Assembly: GCA_946480845.1 (NCBI GenBank)
Contig: CAMLLJ010000136.1
Coordinates: forward strand, 1 to 7,510
Length of the DNA: 7,510 nt
Direction: 5' to 3'
Source of the DNA: an uncultured Gemmatimonadota bacterium
Lineage (GTDB): Bacteria; Gemmatimonadota; Gemmatimonadetes; Gemmatimonadales; GWC2-71-9
Part shown: positions 1 through 5,439 of the stretch, piece by piece
How the letters are laid out: the number at the start of each line of letters is the position of its first letter
How positions within the stretch are numbered: position 1 is the stretch's first letter
Position numbers and translations under genes: made by a program
Notes under the pieces: model-generated
Databases searched by the model: none
The model's input: the letters and a program-made list of their open reading frames with translations, nothing else
What the model was told of the DNA's origin: nothing

Positions 1-2
1 CG

Positions 3-470
3 ACGCTGCACGCGATCCTCGACCTGCCCCGCGTGATCGGCATCAAGGTGGCGACGCTCGATTCGGTCCCCACCTACGAGCGCCTCGCGGCGCTGGTGCG
101 CGCCCACCCCGGCAAGCTGCTCATCACCGGCGAGGACCGCTTTCTCGGCCGCTCGCTCGAGCTGGGCGCCGACGCGGCGCTGATCGGCATGGGCGCGGCA
201 CTCACCGGCATGCAGGCAGCGCTCCTCGCCGCGCACCGCGAGGGACGCGCCGGCGATTTCGCGCGCCTCTCGGCCCAGTGCGACCGGTTTGCCGACGCCA
301 CGTTCATCCCGCCGATGGAGGGTTACGTGCGGCGCATGCTCTGGGCTGCCGCCGCCGACGGCGCGATTCCCGACGATGCGTGCGACGATCCCTGGGGCCC
401 CGAGCTGCCCGGCGCGGAGCGCGAGGCGGTCCGGCGGGCGGTGCACGATGCGCGCGCAGCTGCTGCGTGA
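3..470 (+). CDS. DapA/NAL-family Schiff-base aldolase or lyase, C-terminal part (5' end outside window)
   Basis: About 155 C-terminal residues are visible; the frame is open to the left edge, so the true start lies upstream and the GTG at 33 is not a start. The run PRVIGIK (lysine codon 45-47) matches the strand of dihydrodipicolinate synthase / N-acetylneuraminate lyase enzymes that carries the Schiff-base lysine (family form: P-N-x-x-G-I-K). It is followed by ITGEDRFLGRSLELGADAAL, equivalent to the family's 'SGDD...LGA-G-I' segment, then the helical C-terminus ending in a PPM...PWGPELPGAERE stretch. Members condense or cleave pyruvate-type 2-keto acids in the cytoplasm. The substrate-specifying N-terminal half (T-T motif, tyrosine, arginine) is not visible, so lysine biosynthesis cannot be told from sugar-acid or amino-acid catabolism. 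The next gene starts inside its last 23 bp, which suggests a shared operon and pathway. Family confidence is high; substrate is unknown. Confidence 0.85.
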   Translation, partial: TLHAILDLPRVIGIKVATLDSVPTYERLAALVRAHPGKLLITGEDRFLGRSLELGADAALIGMGAALTGMQAALLAAHREGRAGDFARLSAQCDRFADATFIPPMEGYVRRMLWAAAADGAIPDDACDDPWGPELPGAEREAVRRAVHDARAAAA

Positions 471-1587
471 CTTCGACCGGTTCGGCCGCGAGCTGCCGGC
501 CGACTGGGCGGCGCACGTCCGGAGCGCGTACGCCATCGACCTCTCCGCCGAATACCTCGGCGAGCCCATCCCGCACCCGATCGGCAAGGCCTCCGGGCAG
601 CTCTCGCTCAATGCCGACCAGCTCGAGGCCGACGCCGAGGCGGGCCTCGCGTTCACGATCCTCAAGACGGCGATAGGGGAGGACGGGTCGGGGTCCCGCA
701 GCATGGGCGCCTGGGCGACCGGCGAGACGCGCATGCGCGTGGAGCCGAGGCGCGCGCCGGACGGCCGCCTCGGATGGACGGTCACCTGGAAAGGGCGCGG
801 GTGGGGCGGGACGCTCGCCGAGTATCTCTCGCTGGTCCGCGCGGGGCGGGATCTCACCCGCGCCGGGCGGCTGCTCGTGGTCCCCTCGCTCAAGCTCAAC
901 CTGCCGCGGCTCGAAGAGCCGTTCCGCGAGGCCGAGTATCGCCACACACTTTCCGAGCTGCGCGGCGCGTGGGGCACCGGGACGCTGCTCGTCGAGAAGG
1001 ACTTCTCTCCCACGCTCGCGGGCGACGCCCTCGCCGACGAGCGCGAGCGCGTGCTGCGCTGGCTCCGGGAGGTGCCCGGCGAGATGCGCCGTGCCTCGCC
1101 GGGGCCGATGCGGCTCGCGCTCAAGCTGATGAACGCGCGCTTCGACGATGCCTTCCAGCTCGAGATGCTCGCGGCGGCACAGGGCGCGGATGCCGTCACG
1201 GTGTTCAACCGCCTGTGGGATCCGGAGGCAGGAGTGGCCTACGGCGGCTGGGAGCTGAGCGACCGGAACCTGCGCGTGCTGGCCGCCGCGCCGCTCGGCC
1301 GCCCGCGCTCCGGCACCGGCAACGTCTGCTCGGGGAGGATGGTGGCCGAGTACGCGCGGCGCGGCTGCTCCAGCGTCCAGGTGCACACCTTCTTCCAGCT
1401 CCCGCGCACCGAGTATCCCGCGACCGGCGGCTCGCGCACGGCCAGCGCGCTCCACGCGCTCGTCTTCGATCCGGGCGACGGCCTGCTCGCGGCGCTGCTC
1501 GAGCTCGAGACGTCCGGCGTGCTGGCGCGCGAGCGCGGGGAGCTCAGGTTCATGGACCTCGTGCGGGGAGGCACGGCCGCCGCCTGA
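448..1587 (+). CDS. Dihydroorotate dehydrogenase-like FMN TIM-barrel oxidoreductase (divergent)
   Basis: 379 residues from ATG 448, chosen because it leaves only a short overlap with the aldolase stop and lies just before the conserved region; the frame stays open further upstream with no family similarity. Features of the DHODH / dihydropyrimidine dehydrogenase barrel, in order: PIGKASGQ (residues 44-51, like P-x-x-x-A-S-G); FTILKTAI (69-76, like the FMN-contacting 'V-x-T-K-T'); LALKLMN (223-229, like the 'K-L-S-P-N' strand lysine, K226); AVTVFNR (249-255, like 'I-x-x-x-N-T', N254); GTGNVCSG (289-296) and SVQVHTFF (309-316), matching the phosphate-binding 'G-G-I-x-S-G' and 'V-Q-V-G-T' ends. 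The usual catalytic-loop motif N-x-S-C-P-N is not recognisable: the equivalent region reads PSLKLNLP (146-153). It is therefore probably an FMN oxidoreductase acting on a C=C/C-C bond of a carboxylated substrate rather than PyrD proper. No strong Shine-Dalgarno; expression is probably coupled to the upstream gene. Confidence 0.78.
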   Translation: MRAQLLRDFDRFGRELPADWAAHVRSAYAIDLSAEYLGEPIPHPIGKASGQLSLNADQLEADAEAGLAFTILKTAIGEDGSGSRSMGAWATGETRMRVEPRRAPDGRLGWTVTWKGRGWGGTLAEYLSLVRAGRDLTRAGRLLVVPSLKLNLPRLEEPFREAEYRHTLSELRGAWGTGTLLVEKDFSPTLAGDALADERERVLRWLREVPGEMRRASPGPMRLALKLMNARFDDAFQLEMLAAAQGADAVTVFNRLWDPEAGVAYGGWELSDRNLRVLAAAPLGRPRSGTGNVCSGRMVAEYARRGCSSVQVHTFFQLPRTEYPATGGSRTASALHALVFDPGDGLLAALLELETSGVLARERGELRFMDLVRGGTAAA

Positions 1588-2759
1588 TGCGCATCGTCTC
1601 GATCGAGCTGCACCAGCTCACGCTCCCGCTGCTCGAGCCGTTCATCATCTCGGGCGGCACCATGACGCACCGCCGCTCGCTCATCGTGGTGCTGCGCGAC
1701 GACGCGGGGCACGCCGGCTACGGCGAGTCGCCGCCCTTCGAGCTGCCCTTCTCTTCCGAGGAGACGCTCGCGTCGGCGCGCGACCTGCTCGAGCGCGTGC
1801 TCATCCCGCGCATCGAAGGGCGCGAGTGGGCGTCGCCGGAGGCGATCGACGAAGCACTGCGCGCCGGCGTGCGCGGCAATCCCTTCGCCCGCGCGGCGAT
1901 CGAGACCGCGGCCTGGGACCTCGAGGCAGCCGCCCGCGGCACGGGCCTCGCGGCCGTGCTGGCCGGCCGGCTGGAGGTGGCGCCGGCGGGCGCGGTCGCG
2001 TGCGGGGTGGCGCTGGGAATTCCCCAGGACCGCTCGCTCGACACGCTGCGCCTCCGCATCGCGGAGGCGGTCGAGCAGGGCTACCGGCGGGTCAAGATCA
2101 AGATCATGCCGGGATGGGACGCCGAGCCGGTGCGTGCCGCGCGCGGCGTGCTCGCCGGGACCGGGCTGCCGCTCACGGTGGACGCGAACGGCGCCTACGA
2201 GTGGCCGGCGCACGAGCGCGAGCTGCGCAGCGTGGACGACCAGGAGCTCCTCTACATCGAGCAGCCCCTCGCGCCGGGCGAGCTGGTGGGGCATGCGGCG
2301 CTCGGCCGCGCGCTCCGGACGCCGGTGTGCCTCGACGAGACGCTGCGCGATGCGAGCACCGCGCGGCAGGTGGAGGAGCTTGGCGGGCCGCGCGTGTGGA
2401 ACATCAAGGTCCACCGGGTAGGCGGACTCTCCGAGGTGTGCCGCATCTGGAGGATCGCGCAGCGCTTCGGCGCGACGCTCTGGGCGGGGACGATGCCGGA
2501 ATCGGGCATCGGAAGCCAGGCGGCCCTCGCGGCGGCCGCGCTGCCCGGGTTCGACTATCCGTCCGATCTCGAGCCGAGCACCCGCTGGTTCGGGCGCAAC
2601 GTGGACGTCATCAAGCTCACCATGCGGAAGGACGGCATGATGGCGGTGCCCGGGCTCTCCATCGGCAAGCTGCTCGACCAGCGCCGTTTTGCCGGGGCCT
2701 CGACGCGGTTACCATCCCCCATGCACCCGACACACCCCGAGGCCCCGGGCCGGCGATGA
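1587..2759 (+). CDS. menC: Enolase-superfamily o-succinylbenzoate synthase / N-succinylamino acid racemase (MenC/NSAR type)
   Basis: 390 residues; ATG 1587 shares its A with the preceding TGA (TGATG). The N-terminal capping domain (about 1-130) begins MRIVSIELHQLTLPL and has the lid region EPFIISGGT and YGESPPFELPF. The barrel carries the full MLE-subgroup catalytic set: general bases K170/K172 in VKIKIMPGW, metal ligands D199 (VDANGAY), E225 (IEQPL) and D250 (CLDET), and the second-face lysine K274 (NIKVHRVGG). GTMPESGIG (301-309) matches the 'G-M-x-E-(S/T)-G-(I/L)-G' of NSAR/OSBS enzymes. The region after it (SDLEPSTRWF) looks like their 'D-x-S-A-S-D-R-(F/Y)' rather than the D-x-D motif of dipeptide epimerases. 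Family members dehydrate SHCHC to o-succinylbenzoate (menaquinone route) and/or racemise N-acylamino acids. No other men gene is in the window, so NSAR-like racemisation is at least as likely; the symbol is by family only. The last ~25 residues form an unusual basic, proline-rich tail. Confidence 0.88.
   Translation: MRIVSIELHQLTLPLLEPFIISGGTMTHRRSLIVVLRDDAGHAGYGESPPFELPFSSEETLASARDLLERVLIPRIEGREWASPEAIDEALRAGVRGNPFARAAIETAAWDLEAAARGTGLAAVLAGRLEVAPAGAVACGVALGIPQDRSLDTLRLRIAEAVEQGYRRVKIKIMPGWDAEPVRAARGVLAGTGLPLTVDANGAYEWPAHERELRSVDDQELLYIEQPLAPGELVGHAALGRALRTPVCLDETLRDASTARQVEELGGPRVWNIKVHRVGGLSEVCRIWRIAQRFGATLWAGTMPESGIGSQAALAAAALPGFDYPSDLEPSTRWFGRNVDVIKLTMRKDGMMAVPGLSIGKLLDQRRFAGASTRLPSPMHPTHPEAPGRR
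2687..2721 (+). promoter_or_regulatory. Possible internal promoter ahead of the antiporter pair
   Basis: A local AT-richer patch in otherwise uniformly GC-rich coding sequence. TTTTGC (2687-2692) and TACCAT (2710-2715, fits TAnnnT) are 17 bp apart. A transcript starting near A2721 would have a leader of about 35 nt before ATG 2756. The -35 match is weak (TTGCCG at 2689 is closer to consensus but only 15 bp away). The patch lies within the codons for the poorly conserved MenC tail, where coding constraint is low. It is a composition-based guess only. Confidence 0.25.
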
Positions 2760-4045
2760 GCACCTCGCTGCTGCTCGTGGTGCTCGTCGCCGTCGCCTAC
2801 GGCGCGACGAAGATCGCCTTCCAGTGGCTGGGCCGGCACCTGCTCATCGTGTCGGGCGCCGAGTACCTGCTGCTCGGGCTCTTCCTCGGGCCGGAGGTGT
2901 CGGGCGTCCTCTCGCGCGAGATGCTGGCCTCGTTCATCCCCTTCATGATGCTCTCGCTCGGCTGGATGGGGACGATGCTGGGCATGCGCCTCTACCTGCC
3001 GGCGATGGTGCGGCTGCGCGGCGTGTTCTACCGGGTGGCGCTGGCCCAGTCGCTGATCACGCTGGCGCTGGTGACCGGCGGCAGCGTGGTGATGTTCCAG
3101 TGGCTCTTCGGCATGGACCCGATGCACGGGCTCGCGCCGGCGCTGGTGCTCGGCGCCGTTGCCACCGGCTCGGCGTCCGACGCAGTCGAGCTGATCGTGC
3201 GGAAGCTGGGCCGGCAGAGCCTGGTGGTGCGGCAGATCGAGGTGGCGGTGGGGCTCGACGCGGTCATTGCGATCGTGACGCTCGGGCTGGTGCTCTCCCT
3301 CAACCACGTCGCGGCGCCGGAGCTGGTGCGCTCGCCGACCGCGGTCGAGTGGGCGGTGATCACGCTGGCGATCGGCGTGATCGGGGGGGTGCTGTTCCAT
3401 CTCTTCCTGGGCGAGGAGCGCGACGCGGACCGGCTCTTCATCTCGCTCGCCGGCGCGATCGTGCTGATGACCGGCGCCGCGGCGTACCTCCAGCTCTCGC
3501 CGCTGCTCTCCGGGCTCCTGCTCGGCACCATCCTCTCCAACACCTCGCGCAACCGGGCCGAGATCCAGCAGGTGCTCATGCGGGTCGAGCGCCCGCTCTA
3601 CTTCGTGCTGCTCCTCTGCGGCGGCGCCATCTGGGCGCCGAGCACCAATGCGTGGATCCTGCCGGTGGCGGCGTTCCTCGCGCTCCGCTTCCTGGGCAAG
3701 CTGGGCGGCGCCCGCATGGCGGCGCGCTTCAACGACATGCTCCCGATCCTCGGTGCCAACTGGGGCCGGGCGCTGCTGGGGCAGGGCGGCCTCGCGCTCG
3801 CGATCGCCTTCAGCTACCTGGTGCAGCCCAACGCGGTCCTGCCCAACATCGTCTTCACCGCGGCCGTGGCGTCGGTGCTGCTGACCGACCTCGTCTCCGC
3901 GCGCCTGGTGAACGCGGCGGTCGGGGCGAGTCCGGAGGTGGCGCGGACGTCGGGGGCGGTCGCAATCCCGCCTGAAGCGGCGGAGCCGGACGCGGTCCAG
4001 CCTGATGCGCCAGCGCCCGAAGCCGCGGCGCCCGGAGCGCACTGA
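2756..4045 (+). CDS. CPA2-type cation:proton antiporter, first of a tandem pair
   Basis: 429-residue membrane protein with about 12-13 hydrophobic helices. ATG 2756 overlaps the racemase stop (ATGA); with no good Shine-Dalgarno, translation is probably coupled. Family signs in order: LLLGLFLGPEVSGVL (38-52, like 'G-x-x-x-G-P'), SLGWMGTMLGMRL (67-79, in the place of 'L-F-x-A-G-L-E'), the crossover segment GAVATGSASDAVELI (133-147), the membrane aspartate D168 in VGLDAVIAI, arginine R311 and K315 in LRFLGKLGG, and NWGRALLGQGGLALAIAF (335-352), matching the late 'G-x-x-x-Q-G-G' helix. The residue before D168 is leucine, whereas characterised CPA2 proteins have N, D or Q there. An acidic Pro/Ala-rich tail (about 402-429) follows the last helix; there is no RCK/TrkA-N domain, unlike KefB/KefC. 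Likely role is Na+ or K+/H+ exchange across the inner membrane; the ion is not readable. It is co-expressed with a second CPA2 protein. Confidence 0.85.
   Translation: MSTSLLLVVLVAVAYGATKIAFQWLGRHLLIVSGAEYLLLGLFLGPEVSGVLSREMLASFIPFMMLSLGWMGTMLGMRLYLPAMVRLRGVFYRVALAQSLITLALVTGGSVVMFQWLFGMDPMHGLAPALVLGAVATGSASDAVELIVRKLGRQSLVVRQIEVAVGLDAVIAIVTLGLVLSLNHVAAPELVRSPTAVEWAVITLAIGVIGGVLFHLFLGEERDADRLFISLAGAIVLMTGAAAYLQLSPLLSGLLLGTILSNTSRNRAEIQQVLMRVERPLYFVLLLCGGAIWAPSTNAWILPVAAFLALRFLGKLGGARMAARFNDMLPILGANWGRALLGQGGLALAIAFSYLVQPNAVLPNIVFTAAVASVLLTDLVSARLVNAAVGASPEVARTSGAVAIPPEAAEPDAVQPDAPAPEAAAPGAH
4034..4037 (+). promoter_or_regulatory. Ribosome binding site of the second antiporter gene
   Basis: GGAG sits 7 nt before ATG 4045, inside the last codons of the first antiporter gene. 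Together with the TGATG stop/start overlap it supports ATG 4045 as the real start. It suggests that the second protein is translated both by re-initiation and by direct ribosome entry. Confidence 0.6.
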
Positions 4046-5364
4046 TGCGCCGCCTCGTCATCCTCGCCCTGCTGCTCGGCGGCATGCAGCTCGTGCTGGT
4101 GGCCGGTCCCGACGAGTCGCGCGGGCAGGCGCTGCTCACCTTCGGCTTCCTGATCCTCGCCGCCTATTCCGTCGGCGAGCTGGCGAAGCAGTTCCGGCTG
4201 CCGAAGATCGTCGGCTACCTGGCGGCGGGGGCCGTCTTCGGGCCCGATGCGCTGAACGTGGTGCCGGAGCAGTCCGTCGAGCAGCTCGGCTCGGTCAGCA
4301 ACCTGGCGATCGCGCTCATCGCCTTTCTCGCCGGCGCCGAGCTCGAGTGGGCCGAGTTGCGCAAGCGCGGGATCGGGCTGCTCAAGGTCACCGGGACGGA
4401 GCTCGGCGTCACCTTCCTGGTCGTGGCGCTGGCGCTGGTGCTGATGCGCCGGTACGTCCCGTTCCTCGCCGACACCAACTGGACCGTCACCCTCACCTTC
4501 ATCGCGCTGTTCACCTCCATGGTCATCGTCCATTCGCCCGCGGTGACGATGGCGCTGCTCACCGAGACCGGCGCCCGCGGCCCGGTGGCGCGCACCACGC
4601 TCGGGGTCGTCCTGATGGCTGACGTCGCGGTCGTCCTGCTCTTCAGCCTCGCGCTCGCCGCGGCGCGGGCGCTGGTGCCATCCGGCACCGCAGGCGTCGG
4701 CAGCTTCTCCGCGACCGCCTGGGAGATCGGCGGCTCGATCCCCGTCGGCGCGGTGCTCGGCGCGGTGGTGGCGCTCTACCTCAGGTTCGTGCGGGGCGAG
4801 CTGTTCCTCTTCGCGATCCTGGTGACGCTCTTCGGCTCCGAGATCGCGCGGCTGCTGCACGTGGAGACGCTGCTCACACTGATCGTGGCCGGGTTCCTCG
4901 CCGAGACGATGGCGCCCGGCGGCATGGGCCGCGCCCTGCGGCAGGCGATGGAGCGCTCCGCGGCCCCGATATTCGTCGTGTTCTTCGCGCTGGCCGGCGC
5001 CGCGCTCGAGCTGGGCGAGCTGGCCCGGCTCTGGCCGCTGGTGCTGCCGATCGTGCTGGCCCGCATGGCGGGGCTCTGGCTGGGCAGCCGGCTGGGCGCG
5101 AAATGGGGCGGGCTCGCGCCGGTGGAGCGGAACCATCTCTGGCTGGGTCTCGTATCGCAGGCAGGCGTCGCGATCGGCCTGGTGACGGTCGCGGGCCAGG
5201 TCTATCCCGCCGCGGGCGGCGACATGGGCAACCTCATGCTCGCCGTCATCGCGGTGAACACGCCGCTCGGCGCCGTGCTCTTCCGCCGCTCGCTGGTCCG
5301 CGCCGGCGAAGTGGGGGCGGACGGGCAGCGTGCGCCGGCGGCGGCGCCGGCGCCGGCCGGCTGA
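4045..5364 (+). CDS. CPA2-type cation:proton antiporter, second of a tandem pair
   Basis: 439 residues with about 13-14 predicted membrane helices, including an extra N-terminal one (3-20) that could be a signal anchor. It matches the Kef/NapA family more closely than its neighbour: FRLPKIVGYLAAGAVFGPDA (50-69, the classic 'P-x-(V/I)-x-G-Y-x-x-A-G-x-x-x-G-P'), LIAFLAGAELE (91-101, 'F-L-x-G-x-E-L'), HSPAVTMALL (163-172, the unwound 'S-P-x-V' crossover), membrane aspartate D193 in VVLMADVAVVLLF, R340 in VLARMAGLW (an arginine at this late-helix site is usual in electroneutral exchangers), and WLGLVSQAGVAIGLV (366-380). The residue before D193 is alanine instead of N/D/Q. There is no regulatory RCK domain; the protein ends in a short Ala/Pro tail. 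It starts at TGATG with an SD 7 nt upstream. Probably a monovalent cation/H+ antiporter in the inner membrane, possibly a partner of the preceding protein. Confidence 0.88.
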   Translation: MRRLVILALLLGGMQLVLVAGPDESRGQALLTFGFLILAAYSVGELAKQFRLPKIVGYLAAGAVFGPDALNVVPEQSVEQLGSVSNLAIALIAFLAGAELEWAELRKRGIGLLKVTGTELGVTFLVVALALVLMRRYVPFLADTNWTVTLTFIALFTSMVIVHSPAVTMALLTETGARGPVARTTLGVVLMADVAVVLLFSLALAAARALVPSGTAGVGSFSATAWEIGGSIPVGAVLGAVVALYLRFVRGELFLFAILVTLFGSEIARLLHVETLLTLIVAGFLAETMAPGGMGRALRQAMERSAAPIFVVFFALAGAALELGELARLWPLVLPIVLARMAGLWLGSRLGAKWGGLAPVERNHLWLGLVSQAGVAIGLVTVAGQVYPAAGGDMGNLMLAVIAVNTPLGAVLFRRSLVRAGEVGADGQRAPAAAPAPAG

Positions 5365-5385
5365 TCGCCCCCCCTGAACTGGACA

Positions 5386-5439
5386 CGTCCATGACGTCGG
5401 AGAGGTCCATCACGCCGGAGAGATCCATGACGCCGGAAG
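5386..5439 (+). repeat. Three tandem 18-bp units spanning the peptidase start region
   Basis: Units 5386-5403, 5404-5421 and 5422-5439 share the pattern (c/g)(g/a)TCCAT(g/c)ACG(t/c)CGGA(g/a)(a/g); TCCAT recurs at 5388, 5406 and 5424, exactly 18 bp apart. In the peptidase frame they read MTSERS, ITPERS, MTPEVP. Each unit ends in GGAGAG or GGAAG, so a Shine-Dalgarno-like element precedes the next unit's ATG or ATC. It looks like an in-frame duplication of an initiation site. Confidence 0.85.
5417..5423 (+). promoter_or_regulatory. Shine-Dalgarno site favouring the ATG 5427 start
   Basis: GGAGAGA followed by TCC and ATG 5427 gives the best ribosome-binding spacing near the peptidase gene (GGAG is 6 nt from the ATG). 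ATG 5391 has only a weak GGA at 5381 before it. This is why the shorter start is preferred, though the longer one remains possible. Confidence 0.55.

Noticed and set aside
33..35. GTG at 33 as a start for the aldolase
   Set aside because: The in-frame codons before it (TLHAILDLPR) continue the conserved strand leading to the Schiff-base lysine, so the gene is cut by the window edge.
304..1455. Antisense open frame of 383 codons opposite the flavoprotein gene
   Set aside because: Shadow frame; the + strand carries the DHODH-like motifs and the antisense translation is Arg/Ala/Glu-rich with no fold signature.
774..1586. Upstream in-frame extension of the racemase frame, which could look like a fusion protein
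   Set aside because: The translation is Arg/Ala/Gly-rich nonsense overlapping the flavoprotein gene, and the family N-terminus MRIVSIELHQ begins exactly at ATG 1587.
1826..2755. Upstream in-frame extension of the first antiporter frame
   Set aside because: It overlaps the well-supported racemase gene and is low-complexity Arg/Gly/Ala sequence. The first membrane helix starts right after ATG 2756.
2555..4042. Long antisense open frame (495 codons) opposite the first antiporter gene
   Set aside because: Its composition is Arg/His/Glu/Asp-rich low-complexity sequence, the usual mirror of a GC-rich membrane-protein gene. It has no recognisable domain, and the + strand gene has clear family motifs.
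5331..5361. GCCGGC-type self-complementary run at the end of the second antiporter gene, considered as a terminator hairpin
   Set aside because: It encodes the Ala/Pro tail through GCC/GCG/CCG codons and is followed by C-rich sequence with no T tract, so an intrinsic terminator is not supported.
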